A DNA stretch of 64,000 nucleotides from Ustilago trichophora (GCA_900323505.1 OOIN01000029.1:124001-188000); one strand, 5' to 3'; positions 1 to 10,608 are shown, numbered from the stretch's first letter. Numbers and translations: made by a program. The notes: generated from the letters alone by a model not told the origin.

Positions 1-3000
1 AGCCGATACCGTTGAACATCATACTCGCACCAGAGCCAGCACCCACGATGCCAATGGCTTTCATACCAGTCATGCCTTTCTTCTTCGGCTCGGGAATGGC
101 GCCGGCGCCACCCTGTCCGGCAAGACCCTTTTCGCTTGCCATAGCGGCTCTTTGCTCTGCTTCCATGATTTGTTGCTGGCTGAATCCCTGGTAGCCCGTA
201 CGGGAGGAAGCAGATCTGCCGAGACTGCCAGAAAGATCTTCCAACGTGGCGGGTACACCCGCGCCACCAGTTCCACCAGCGCCGCGGAAGCTCGAGACCG
301 TTGCTGGGTTGGCGGATCCCCAACCTGCTTGGCCAGGCCTGAACATGCGGGCATAAGTGTTTTCAGCCGCCATCGACGAGCGACCTAAGCTGCCTAGGCC
401 GGCCTCGGAAGCAAAGGCGCCGCCACGAGCCAACCCAGCAGCACTGCTTCCATACTCGGAAAGACCACTGAGTCGACTAGCTGCGCCGAGCTTCGAAACT
501 GCACCTGCTCCAAGCTCTGTCATAGCAGGTGCTTTGCTGATAAGAGAGGCTGCACCCGCTCCAGCTTCGACCATTGCGGGTGCTTTGCCTAGGAGTGAAG
601 CCGCTGCCCCCGCATCCGCAATGGCAGCCATACCCAGCGGAGAACGCTTGCGGAGCGCGTCGGCATCCGCAGACAGGCTTGGCTTTTTGATAACGGACCG
701 CTTCTTGAGAACGGCAGCAGAACCACCAGCCCCAGACGTGTCCTGCTGAGGATACGAGTTGCCTGTAGTGGCTGCATTAGAAGCGGTGGAGTAAGTGTTT
801 GTGTCTGCAAGCGAAGAGCTTCCACCGCCGTACGAAGAGCCGCCGTACGAAGAGCCGCCATACGAAGGAGAATAGGCAGGCGCCGCAGCTCCATCATTGA
901 TCGACGCGGGTGAACCAGTAGCCAGTCCCAGACCACTTCCGCCAACGCCTCCCTGCCCAGGGCCCGCCATCTGACCGGCCCTCTTGGATTCAAGATAGGC
1001 AGTGTACATATCACCGCCAATGACCATGGGTCCGCGAGTATCGGCGTTGGGCGTAACGAGAGGCACGGGCTTGGATTTCTGCTTGCTTGACACAAACAAG
1101 TTACCCAGCAGGGTTCCAACGAACAAGGTTGTTCCGCCGATGGTAAGGGCATTGGCGAAACCAGGGGTACGCTTCGACAGCGATGGCGCATTCTGCTCGT
1201 GACTCGAAGGGCGAGCCTTGTCGTTTGCACGTGGCTCGGAGGCATCAGAGGTATCTCGTTTCTTGAGCATGCCACTGCTGGCTCCACCGCCGGCCGAATT
1301 CGAATAGCCAGCAGCTGCATTGAGGGAGGCTGCGAGCGACGAGCTGCCACCCGCGGAAGAGCTGTCAGAGCCATAGGCCGAAGAAGAGCCATATGCACTA
1401 GCACCAGTGTTGCCAGAGCTGTAAGTCGTAGCGGACGAGCCATATCCAGAAGATGACGAGTCGTATCCACTTGCGCCAGTGGCGTCGTATTTCTGAGTGG
1501 AGGCATATCCTCCTGCGCCAGCGCCAGCGCCAGAAAGGCCGGCACCACCATCGTAAGCCAGGGCTGAGCCACTACCCGATGAAGAATAAGACGGGGCATA
1601 AGTCGAGGTATCTCCTCCACCGCTGCCAAGAGGAGTTCCTGAAATCTGCATGCCAGCGAAAGGATCAGACCCGGTTGCCGCACCGGCACCGCCACCGCCA
1701 CCGCCACCGCCACCGCCTCCCTGCGCCTCTTGCTGTTGCTGGGCGGCCTGCATCTCTGCCTTTTGCTGCTTTTTCATCTCCCGCTTCTTTGCGTCTTTTT
1801 CTTCGTCGCGGTCCGTGGGGAACTGTGTTGCAGACTGGAAGTAACCCAATGCGAGTCCGGCAAGGGCTAGACCTCCGGTCATCAGCCAATTGCCTCGTTT
1901 GTCTAGCCGGGTCTGGCCATTGTTATAGCATTCTGTGCCATGCGACGTTTGTGAGCAGACGGTGTCACGTTTTCGCAGCACAGGCTCGCTCGACCCACCA
2001 CTTTCTGTGTAAGCAGTAGTCGTCTGTGCAAGTCGATTCTGCTGGTATTCGCGCAATTGCATCGCCTGAGTTGCCAAATACTGTCTTTGTGCGGTTGCTT
2101 GAGCCGCAGCCTGCTGCTGTGCCTGATGGGCCTGGAGTCGAGCGATATAGTCAGCATAGCCGGGCATGGCGTTGGTCGCGAGCTGTCCAGGAACGTGACC
2201 GGGAACACCGACCGCGCCGTACGTTGGCGTGTCGTCCAGATCCTTCAGGATGTCGCGATCACGCGGATTCTCAGTTCGCCACCTTGCGTGCGTAACACCG
2301 CCATAAAGAAGAGGAACGACGCTGCCAACAGTGACGGCACCCGCAAGTTTCGCACCAGGGCCACCGCTAAACAAGAAGCGCTTGTCCAGGTGGGAAGACG
2401 ACGTAGCTTTTTCGTGCTTGCCATCGGTCTGGGCGTCCGACTCGACTGCTCGCTTGCGAAGAACAGCCTGAGTGTCGGCGGGAGTGGATTCTGCGGAGCT
2501 TTCCCCGCCGTAAGTGTATCCGGGTCCGGACGCACTGTTCTGGCGGGAATAGGCATCTAAGGGGGGCTGTTGCTGCATGCTGTTAGCATAGGTCGGGAAC
2601 ACGATGTGGCCGAGATTGGGAGGTGCATTCAGAGGGAAACGCGGAGGCGGGGCCCGAAGAGGAGGCATGGGCAAGGGTTGATCGGGGGTAGCCGCGGCAG
2701 CACTAAAAGGGTCGTTTTGCTTGAGGATGTCAGGATTGTAAGGATCAAAACGTGGCTTGTCAACCTCCGCCTTCCACTTTCCAGTGACCATTGAAGGAAA
2801 ACCGGGAGCAAGAGCTGCTCCGAGAGCCGCTCCAACAACTGCTGAAACGACCCATCGCTTAGCCAGCTTGCGAGAATCGCCTTCTTCTGCGTTCGAATGG
2901 GGCTCTTCCGAGGTCAGAGGCTTTCTGCGTTTGATCATACGACCGTGTGCACGTGACGATGGGCTGGTTAAGCTCGCAAGGCTGCGCTTCTTGAGATTGT

Positions 3001-3805
3001 GGTGGGCGCCATTTTTAGGCTCGGTATTATCGATAAGACTACGCCTTCTCAGATCAATGAAGCCGCCTTTTCCATCGCTAGGCGGAGGAAGGAGGGTGTA
3101 TTGATTCCCGTCCCAGCGCGCAGCCGTATCTAAGAGCGTCGGCGGGATGGGAGGAGGCGCGAACTGAGTTGTCGCCAACGCGGTCGTCTTGGCTGCAAAC
3201 ATAATATTGATAACGTTGAGGACAGCCGATGTAAGACCGAGAGCACTGCCAATTCTCTAAGGGTACATGAAGCGGGAAATATACAGACCGTAGGAGGCGC
3301 CATGTCAGCGCTCGAACACAGCTAAATGCTTTCAATCGAGAATACTCACGGTGATAGTCGGGAACTTGGGCGGCAACTTGCCAGTCGTGGCGATGTGGAG
3401 AGAATCTTCAACCTGCATTTCGTGCTTTTTGCTCTTGAGTAGCTGACGGTGGTCATTCTCGGCTGCAGTGATTTCGCCTCGGAGCTCGCTCAGAAGGTGT
3501 TCTTGCGGTAGGAGGCGTTTCCCAGCTTCTTCAGCGGCTCTAGCTGCCCCAGTATTAAACATTGGCGCGGCACGAGTATGTTTGGCGCTTGAAGCATGAT
3601 CGAGTTGGTTCAAGCCATGGTGTTTGCGGTGGTGATGACGTTGACTGTGATGAGGTTTGTTCGGTTTGTGTTGCTTGCCTTCGCCTTCGCCTTTGCGCTG
3701 CTTCAATTTTTGTTCAAGCAGCGCATCTTTCTCCGACGCTGGTGCTGCTTGCGCCGTGAAGACCAGGCAGGCCAGGCAGAAAAGAAGCAACAGCTCAATG
3801 CGCAT
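1..3805 (-). CDS. Large secreted modular precursor with repeated dibasic (Kex2-type) sites; 3' end beyond window
   Basis: Exon 1 (3805-3350) encodes 152 residues that begin with a clear signal peptide ending near AQAAPA, followed by a His/Lys-rich stretch. A GTGAGT donor lies at 3349; a CAG acceptor at 3164-3166 restores phase, giving a 186-base intron. A nearer acceptor at 3193-3196 would need a different donor. Exon 2 (3163 to 1) stays open to the window edge, about 1,050 more residues with no stop. It repeats a pattern: an L/V-K/R-K-R site, a short polar stretch, a second site such as LDKR, LAKR or LSKR, then a Gly/Ala-rich hydrophobic stretch of about 20 residues. Sites lie near 2990, 2857, 2454, 2382, 1971, 1898, 1258, 1171, 700 and 645. 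There is a polyglycine run near 1680-1715 and a Gly/Ser/Tyr-rich region at 1280-1640. Kex2 cleavage in the Golgi would release several peptides. I do not recognise the family; the logic resembles fungal Kex2-processed repeat proteins such as U. maydis Rep1, but the modules are larger and degenerate. Confidence 0.8.
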
Positions 3806-5245
3806 GACGAGCTTGTCACCGCTGGCGGCGTGATAGAATGTGAGGCCTGCCTCTAGAAAGGAACGTGCTGTATCTATCCGTGACTGGTGTCTAAACTCTG
3901 TGATGATCCTCTAGAGGTAGCAGGAGAAGGCCTCGTAACGATGGTGGTGGAAGATGAGGGAAAAGTGCAAGTGGTGGGTAGACTGTTTCAGCACAAGAGC
4001 TGAGCGAGGGATCCACCAAATGGTAAGAGATCCGCAGAGAAACTCACTGAAAGGCTGTTGCTACACTGCAAAATTGTGTGGCTTTGCAGATATGAAGCCT
4101 GATGTCCTATTTCGGCTTCTCGCCCCATCGATGATCAATCGGCGACGAACCGCTTGCAAACAGATGAAATACGGTCTAGTGGAAGGAAGCTTAATCTCAC
4201 CGCGACGCTGCCATCATCTTCAGGCTGCATCCAATATGCTCACAATGTCTTGGTTCTATGACAGCATATCGTGAAAATACATGATACACTAGGTAATGTA
4301 GCTGAGCTGAGAGGCTTCAATTGGAGGCTAGGTGACTCGTCTGGCGTTCGTGGTGGGTGGCAAGGTTACCACGGAAGTCGCCACGCATCAACGAAAGTGG
4401 GTGGGCATCACCATTTCCCTCGAGTTGGCCCCTAAAACGAATTGAACAAATTAGTGGGTGTAGCGCAATATTGTAACGTGAGCAACACGTCGATGTCCAG
4501 CAGAACAGCGAATGCGGTGTATTCAAGGTGCATAGCTTCGGTGGGAACGGCTCCGAGGTGTGAAATGAAGCCACGTAGCACAACCTGGCTTTTTATGACC
4601 CACCAACCGATACGGACCGACGTTGCCCTGTTTTGAGGCAAAACCTGATTAGCCACATAGCATTCATCTCAACCAGCATCACCACATTCGCCTGTATCAC
4701 AGCAATTGTCCCCCTCTCTCGCTCGATGAAGATGTCGAAACCATCGTGCTAGACGCTGTAGCGAGATCCGCTCTCGAGCCTCGACTCATACCTATCCCAT
4801 AAGTAAGCCATTGCATCAGTCCCACAAGTATTGGCTTCACCTCGAAGGTCGAGCGTTTCTCACGCCTCAACGTGGGGCGTTCCTTGGTTTTTGTATTCAC
4901 AAGGGGAAAGTTTGTAAGCGCCATGTGCAGCTGACGGGCGAATCGCAGCAGTGGCAACAAATACCGTAGCTTCACACCGTGATCCCGTCTTCCGCTTGAT
5001 CTGACCGAGCAGCTGCAGAAATACCGCTCTCATTGTCCAAAATAAGCACTCGATAGAGTATAAGCTGACCGAACCGAGTCAAGTCGTGCAGTCGAGTCTC
5101 TCCAGACTCCCCTCCAAAACGCCCCCAGATTCCCCCCCAGTTCGTGCCACGAGTTTCGCTTCAGCCCGTATACCCTGGTGCTCATCATTGAGTTTTCCTT
5201 TCCCCATCCAGCATTCTGGCTCTTCTGACTCCTGCTCCGGATACG
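3806..5245. other. Divergent intergenic region between two secreted-protein genes
   Basis: 1.44 kb lying between the 5' ends of the dibasic-rich precursor (leftward) and the PR-1-like gene (rightward), so it must hold both promoters. Only short open frames without recognisable domains are present. The last 160 bases before 5246 are pyrimidine-rich, as is common in fungal leaders. I could not identify specific regulator sites with confidence. Confidence 0.5.
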
Positions 5246-6793
5246 ATGGCACGAATTACAACCGCTCTCAGCATGGCGCTGGTCGCCATGCTCTACGTTG
5301 TATTATGCAGCACGACTCCTGCTACAGCTGGCTTCACTCCGCGAAGCACTCGTCATGCACACCGATGGCTTCGAAGATCGCTCATGGTCAAGAGAGAAGG
5401 CGCAGACTGTCCAGAGAATAACGACATCCTCGGTTCATACGTGCAGGGCCAGGTCAAAAAGCTGTCTTCCGCCTCTGCGCAACAAGGTGGACGAGAGCAA
5501 GCCACGGAAGTGGATCTGCCGAGTGGCAACGGAGTGCAGCATGTGCAGGTTAAGGCAAAGTCTGACCAGACTGGTCCTTCTCGGTCGTGGTCCTGGTCGT
5601 GGTCTTCGCACTCTTCCTCAACGAAATCCACAACCACGACCAAGACGACCCATTCTTCGTGGTCGTCATCCGACCATTCCGACTCGAGGTCCACCAGCAC
5701 AGACGACAGCAGCACGCATCAAGACCAGCCACATGTTCATCAGAGCGAAGAGCAGGTCAAGCGAGACTCTCAGCCTCATAAGCCGACCCAGCAGCCGGCC
5801 CCCAAGCAGCCAGAACCACAGCCACAGCCACAGCCACATCCGCAGCCAGTTGTGGTCCATACGGAAGACCATTCCACCCACACGCATCACACAAGCGACT
5901 CTACTCATCAAGAGACGACTTCGAACGAGGATAAGGACGGTAAAATCACCAAGTATACTTCCAGCACCAAGTCACATTCCTCCTCCTCGTCTTCCTCGTA
6001 CAGCCATTCCATGAACGTGTTCCGTTACGTGATCAGCGGCAATACGGAGAAGTCGGACAATGCCGCCCCTTTTGCCAACGGCCAGGTCCAGTGGACGCGC
6101 TCACCAGCCCCTGACGCCTTAGTATCGGTCAGCCCAGCCGTTGGTCAGCCGTTGAGTCGTCCAGCCAAGGCCGAGACTTGCAATCGTCGCTTCCCCTTCA
6201 ACAATCAGCAATACACAGCTAACGACAAGGACAACCGCTTCGCCACGCCATTCCCTCAGGAGGCTCTGGACCCTGTCTCCAAGACCGCGCTCGATCTGCA
6301 CAATGCTGAGCGAGAACGCTATGGCCTGCAGCCTCTGCAGTGGAACGTGGAGCTCGCCAACATGGCGGCCTGCTGGGCTGATCTCAAGGCATATGGTCAC
6401 TCTGAAGATCACTTTTGCGCTTCAGGAGAGAATATTGCCATGGGACTCGGCGATCCTTGTTACAGCAATCCTATGGAAGGCATGAAGAACGCAGTCATGT
6501 CTTTCCTTGACGAGGATCGCAACTGGGCTCGAAACCCTCATCTCGCCGAGAATGACGGTCACTGGACTCAGATTGTGTGGAAGGACACTCGCTTTGTCGG
6601 TTGTGCCGTCTCTCAACGCAAGGACTTTATGGAAGGCTACAGTCCGAACGACAACAGGGCCTCGATGTACGTTGTCTGCGAGTACTACCCACCAGGCAAC
6701 GTGGTGGGTCACTTTGACAAGCAAGTGCCAGCAGTCCGTCCTATGCCACAGCTCCGCTCCACCTGCTCGGCCAACGAGAGGCATGGTAGTTAA
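5246..6793 (+). CDS. Secreted PR-1-like protein (CAP/SCP superfamily)
   Basis: 515 residues. An N-terminal signal peptide (about residues 1-28, ending PATAG) is followed by a dibasic site, MVKR, near residue 50. Residues about 110-260 are low complexity: Ser/Trp/Thr, then His, Gln and Pro-rich runs, with another KR near 170. The CAP domain occupies about 345-490 and shows the family signatures: LHNAERERYGLQPLQW at its start, GENIAMG, GHWTQIVWKDTRFVGCAV and the closing VCEYYPPGN. Cysteines are placed as expected for the fold. The order (signal, Ser/Thr-rich spacer, CAP) matches the U. maydis effector UmPR-1La as I recall it, and the PPGN after the last motif corresponds to the start of the CAPE-type peptide of plant PR-1. 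Fungal CAP proteins of the Pry type bind sterols. Placement in the apoplast or cell wall is inferred. The first in-frame ATG is used; no intron is needed. Confidence 0.9.
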   Translation: MARITTALSMALVAMLYVVLCSTTPATAGFTPRSTRHAHRWLRRSLMVKREGADCPENNDILGSYVQGQVKKLSSASAQQGGREQATEVDLPSGNGVQHVQVKAKSDQTGPSRSWSWSWSSHSSSTKSTTTTKTTHSSWSSSDHSDSRSTSTDDSSTHQDQPHVHQSEEQVKRDSQPHKPTQQPAPKQPEPQPQPQPHPQPVVVHTEDHSTHTHHTSDSTHQETTSNEDKDGKITKYTSSTKSHSSSSSSSYSHSMNVFRYVISGNTEKSDNAAPFANGQVQWTRSPAPDALVSVSPAVGQPLSRPAKAETCNRRFPFNNQQYTANDKDNRFATPFPQEALDPVSKTALDLHNAERERYGLQPLQWNVELANMAACWADLKAYGHSEDHFCASGENIAMGLGDPCYSNPMEGMKNAVMSFLDEDRNWARNPHLAENDGHWTQIVWKDTRFVGCAVSQRKDFMEGYSPNDNRASMYVVCEYYPPGNVVGHFDKQVPAVRPMPQLRSTCSANERHGS

Positions 6794-7257
6794 TCAAATG
6801 AGACCCACCGACCCGACCAGCGCCAACCCCCCCCCCCCCCCCCTTCTTCACTAGGGACACCATACTCTGCCTTCCTCGAGGACTGTCCTTAATATCCGCT
6901 TCTGTCAAGCCACTCTTTGAGCGCCCTTTGCGTCATTTCTGCTTTGAGTCATGGTTCATGAATCGGCTTGACCGCTCTCCAACAAACACTCCTTTTTCTG
7001 TCATTCTTTTGCACCGCATCGTTTTCCGTTCCCCGTCCCGTGTCTTTTTGGTTTGACCTTTCAGGTGCCGGCACCTCCATTTATCTTCTTTCACGTCGTC
7101 TGGTACGAATACGAGCTTCATTCTGTGTAGACGAAAGAAGTGTGTGTGTGTGCTTTGCTTTGCGCTGTGAGGCTCGTTGATCGTTGGCCTTCGAGGCACA
7201 GACGTGCAGATAAGGGATTATATGTGCTAATGTTGGAAGATTTTTGCAACAATTCCA
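6794..7257. other. 3' flank of the PR-1-like gene and upstream region of tRNA-Lys
   Basis: No coding signal. It contains a run of about 17 C at 6827-6843, a TG repeat near 7140-7150 and pyrimidine-rich sequence. The rest is unremarkable. Confidence 0.5.
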
Positions 7258-7363
7258 TCCCGGCTAGCTCAGTCGGTAGAGCGTCAGACTCTTACTTACA
7301 AGGGTTTCCGAGTTTATCTCGGAGTTCATCTGAATGTCGTGGGTTCGAGCCCCACGTTGGGAG
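7258..7363 (+). tRNA. tRNA-Lys (CTT) with intron
   Basis: The acceptor stem TCCCGGC (7258-7264) pairs with GTTGGGA (7356-7362) with two G-U pairs; 7363 is the discriminator. D arm: TAGCTCAGTCGGTAGAGC. The anticodon stem TCAGA (7284-7288) pairs with TCTGA (7329-7333). The anticodon CTT is at 7291-7293, followed by A37 and an intron of about 33 bases (7295-7327) at the canonical position between 37 and 38. The T arm GTGGG-TTCGAGC-CCCAC is perfect. A T run beginning about 4 bases downstream (7367-7373) is a good Pol III terminator. Confidence 0.93.
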
Positions 7364-7366
7364 ATC

Positions 7367-7401
7367 TTTTTTTGTTGCTGCTGCTGCTGCTGCTGCTGCT
7401 T
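7367..7401 (+). repeat. Pol III T-run terminator followed by a CTG microsatellite
   Basis: A run of seven T after the tRNA-Lys gene should end Pol III transcription. It is followed directly by about eight CTG/GCT units (about 7377-7400). Confidence 0.7.
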
Positions 7402-7791
7402 TAATGTTGTACTGTACAGTCACAGAACAGTTTTTCTTACAGTCGCGTCGAGAAGGTCTCGCTCGCGTCATCGATTTTTGTGGCCCTCTTGGACATCTTC
7501 ACCGGGAGCGGCTGCAGTCTGGCTTTTTTCCGACTTGGACTGGACCCTGAAATTTCTTGTTTGCCTGACATCAAAGAGCAAAGGCAACCTTATTCTTACT
7601 AACTATCAACAAAGACATCTAAACCCTCTACAGCATCGCACAACGGCCATCGCACAGCGCACATGCGGTCATTGACCGGTGGAGATAGCCTGCTTGCGAC
7701 CAAGCTACGTCTTTTTCTCTGCTGATGCGCTAATCTTTCGAGGGCCTCGCTCGCGGTGGCGTCACTCATAGCCGCCGCAACACATCTCGTC
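7402..7791. other. Upstream region of the nuclease gene
   Basis: No gene recognised. Contains the palindrome ACTGTACAGT at 7411-7420, one instance of the ACAGT/ACTGT motif scattered through this window. The frame of the nuclease stays open a little upstream of 7792 but has no ATG there. Confidence 0.5.
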
Positions 7792-9984
7792 ATGCGCGTC
7801 TCTCCAGTAATACATGGGATACGCGGCATCTTCCCACTAGTGCGAGCACTGGCACCACAAGCCATCTCACCATCTTTCGCACTTCCAGCACTCCGAGGAC
7901 TGCGCCTTGCCATCGATGCGACGCTGCTAGTGCAGCGTCTTCATTTTGCCGACGATCCGCATCCATCTCGCCATGTCATTGGCTTCTACCGGCTCATCAC
8001 TTCCTTGCGCCAGCATGGCGTGGTACCGATCATGGTCTTTGATCATCCGCAAAAACGACTTGCCCTCAAGGATCGTGAACAGGTCAAACGTAGACACAAA
8101 CGCGAACTCGACCGCGTACGAAGCCGGTTAGAGCACGAACGACGTGGACGTTTGCAGGAGCTTCAAGCGCATCTTGACGCCTTGTCCGAGCTGCCAGAGT
8201 CCGAGCGACGCCAAGTGGGACAAACGCTGGATGAGTGGCGTATGCAAGCACATCAGGCCCTGTCTGAGCAGCTGAGCCAGCCGTCCACCTCATCCACTCT
8301 GCCGATATCCTCGACCCTCTCCTTGGCTCCACCACTGCTTCCGCCCACACCTACCAAGGCGCAGACCGTAGCCTACAGCATGCATACCAACTGGCTGCAG
8401 CTCGAAGAGAGTCTGCGTAGCGGTGGCGCCAGTCAGTCCAAAGGCCAAAAGATACTAGCTGAAGCTGAACAGCAGGTCTACAAGACCATCGCCACTCAAC
8501 TCATCAAGGGTCAAGCCCCGCTACCGCTACCTCTGCCTCAAGAGGGTGTCGAGACTTCGATCGGGGTTGCATCAATCCAAACCAAACCCTCAGATACCCT
8601 ATCCTCGCTGAATGCAATGCATCACTCGCTCACCAAGACGTATGATCGCGCCACATCTCCACTCTCCGCATCCATATATCAGGACTGTGCGACGCTTTCG
8701 TCGCTCATGGCCGTGCCCGTTTTCTGGACGGGTGACGGCACACGCACCGGCGGAGGCAGGATCCACGAAGCCGAAGCCTATGCAGCCTCGCTGGTCCGAT
8801 CTGGATTCGCCGACCTTGTCGCTAGTGAAGACAGCGATGTGCTGCTCTACGAAGCGCCGCTCCTGCGTGGGCTTATGGGCGGAGTCCGCAGCCCAGGCAT
8901 TTTGACTCGCGAAGGTGCCAGAGGCAAGCTCGAGGTCGTCTGCGGCACACGAGTCCGAACTGGCCTCTTTCCCAAGTCTGAGCTGGAAAATCTCATCCAG
9001 CTGCACGCAAGCAGCGAGGCAGCCAAACTTGGCCAGGGAACGGCGGAAGTGGATGAATTGTACGATCGTATGACCCGCAGCCTCATGCTCGACTTTGCCC
9101 TACTTTGCGGAACCGACTTCAACCGCACAATTCCCGGCATTGGACCCAAAACAGCTCTGCGATTGCTAAAGGAACATGGCAGCATCTCTACCATTCTGCG
9201 CAAAGAATCGAAAAAGTTCCACCCTCCGGCTGGACTTAGCATCAGAGAGTACGAGACGGAGCTGAGACACGCTCGAACAGTGTTCCTTCAGCCTCCGAAA
9301 GTAAGGGCCGCTGCACGATCTATACTGGGCACAGCGGCTTCGGAAGCGGCGGCTGAAGCTGTGGCTCAGCGGGCGACATCTGCGGCTGTTGAGCAGGTTT
9401 TGTTCTCCCATGATGCGGATGGTATAGAGTCTGCCGTAGCTGAGATAGGTGAGGATGCTGGAGCTGGAGTTGGAGCATCTGCTGATGCGGAAGCTGTTGA
9501 TGCTACGTATTGCACTGCAGAAAGTGGGGTTGAGATGGACGACGACATTTCCACCGTCTCGAGCAATAGCATCACCATCGCCACTTCAGTCACCCCTTAC
9601 GTCCCCCAAGAAATGACCTACGACCGTCAAAAAGTGCACGACTTTCTACGAAGTCACAACGTCTTCCGTACCTCCTCCTCCTCATCTTCAGACTCAATGT
9701 CACCACTCGAAGAATTCGACTACCACCAAAACACACCTTCAAGAGAACAGGAATGGCGTGATTTGCTCGATCTCGAATTGGGTCTCACCTCCTCAACCAG
9801 CGGCGATCCTCTTTCAAAAAGGGACACCATTCTCGAGCAAGAAAACACAGACGGCAGTGATGCAAGCGCGGCAACGTTGGGAATAGATTTCTTTGGCGAA
9901 CGAAAAGCTGTTGCTTGTTGGAAACCAAATATGGAACAACAAATCAGAGAGGAGACGTCTGCTCCGCCACAAACCCCTGCTTAG
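7792..9984 (+). CDS. XPG/FEN1-family structure-specific nuclease
   Basis: About 730 residues. The N region shows GIRGIFPLVRAL (about 10-21), then AIDATLLVQRLHF (Asp near 40) and VFDHPQKR (Asp near 82). After a charged, coiled-coil-like spacer of about 200 residues comes the I region, with the acidic pairs EAEAYAA (about 326-332) and ASEDSDVLLY (about 343-352), and then the GTDFN and PGIGPKTALRLL helix-hairpin-helix (about 440-460). The acidic residues expected to hold two metal ions are all present, so it should be an active flap or structure-specific nuclease in DNA repair or replication; which paralogue is unclear. The C-terminal 200 residues are low complexity and Ser/Asp-rich. The start is doubtful: family members begin Met-Gly-Ile and use the free Gly2, but the first usable ATG here adds nine residues before GIRG. 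Confidence 0.85.
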   Translation: MRVSPVIHGIRGIFPLVRALAPQAISPSFALPALRGLRLAIDATLLVQRLHFADDPHPSRHVIGFYRLITSLRQHGVVPIMVFDHPQKRLALKDREQVKRRHKRELDRVRSRLEHERRGRLQELQAHLDALSELPESERRQVGQTLDEWRMQAHQALSEQLSQPSTSSTLPISSTLSLAPPLLPPTPTKAQTVAYSMHTNWLQLEESLRSGGASQSKGQKILAEAEQQVYKTIATQLIKGQAPLPLPLPQEGVETSIGVASIQTKPSDTLSSLNAMHHSLTKTYDRATSPLSASIYQDCATLSSLMAVPVFWTGDGTRTGGGRIHEAEAYAASLVRSGFADLVASEDSDVLLYEAPLLRGLMGGVRSPGILTREGARGKLEVVCGTRVRTGLFPKSELENLIQLHASSEAAKLGQGTAEVDELYDRMTRSLMLDFALLCGTDFNRTIPGIGPKTALRLLKEHGSISTILRKESKKFHPPAGLSIREYETELRHARTVFLQPPKVRAAARSILGTAASEAAAEAVAQRATSAAVEQVLFSHDADGIESAVAEIGEDAGAGVGASADAEAVDATYCTAESGVEMDDDISTVSSNSITIATSVTPYVPQEMTYDRQKVHDFLRSHNVFRTSSSSSSDSMSPLEEFDYHQNTPSREQEWRDLLDLELGLTSSTSGDPLSKRDTILEQENTDGSDASAATLGIDFFGERKAVACWKPNMEQQIREETSAPPQTPA

Positions 9985-10176
9985 CCATACTTGTTAGCAA
10001 AGAAGAAGAAAAAATTCTTTTCCAGAAATACAGTATGCCTAATACCCAATGTGGTACTGCTGTGTGCCTGTAAGGCAGGCACTTGAGCTGGGAGAGAGAG
10101 GCGACATGTGTGAGAGAGCAGCAAACAAGAAAAGAACAGTCGACCGTGCTCAGAAACAGCAAAAGCAAAAAAGAAA

Positions 10177-10280
10177 TGATTTCTGCCGGGTTCGAACCGG
10201 CGACCTCCTCCGTAAGCCCTAACGATCTGAACAGATCAGAATTGTTAAGGAGACGCGCTAACCAACTGCGCCAAGAAACC
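10177..10280 (-). tRNA. tRNA-Val (AAC) with intron
   Basis: Read on the minus strand, the acceptor GGTTTCT (10280-10274) pairs with AGAAATC, with discriminator A at 10177, closely matching the fungal tRNA-Val pattern. D arm: TGGCGCAGTTGGTTAGCGC. The anticodon stem TCTCC pairs with GGAGG. The loop TTAACA, then C after the intron, gives anticodon AAC. An intron of about 30 bases lies after position 37. The T arm GCCGG-TTCGAAC-CCGGC is perfect. A T run follows on the minus strand within about 10 bases. Confidence 0.9.
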
Positions 10281-10608
10281 ATTGATGTCTGCATTCCATA
10301 TTATTGCCATCATATACAGATCACAACATAGCATGTAATGATGGGTGGCACAACCAGGTAGACATCTTTGGTCATGGTTCTAGTCTTTGTATTTCGTTGC
10401 ACGCTTTTTTGCCCGACAACGAGCTCTGGTCTGCCGCTTGGGAGAATCGGGATCACCGGACGAAGACATCTTTCTGCATGCACACAGAGATCTAGCAGAA
10501 TTCGGATTGTGGAAAGTCATCCACCGGATTTGAAGGGGAGGGGGCCTTCTGGGAGTGAAGTAACAAAGCTCGTTGAAGCAGTATGGCTTCCCAAAAGCAA
10601 AAACGGCA
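10281..10608. other. Spacer between tRNA genes
   Basis: No coding or RNA signal recognised; ordinary mixed sequence leading into the purine tract. Confidence 0.4.

Noticed and set aside
589..1713. 374-codon minus-strand frame rich in Leu, Arg and Pro
   Set aside because: It overlaps the dibasic-rich precursor on the same strand in another frame. The precursor frame is open from 3163 to 1 and has signal peptide, motifs and coherent composition.
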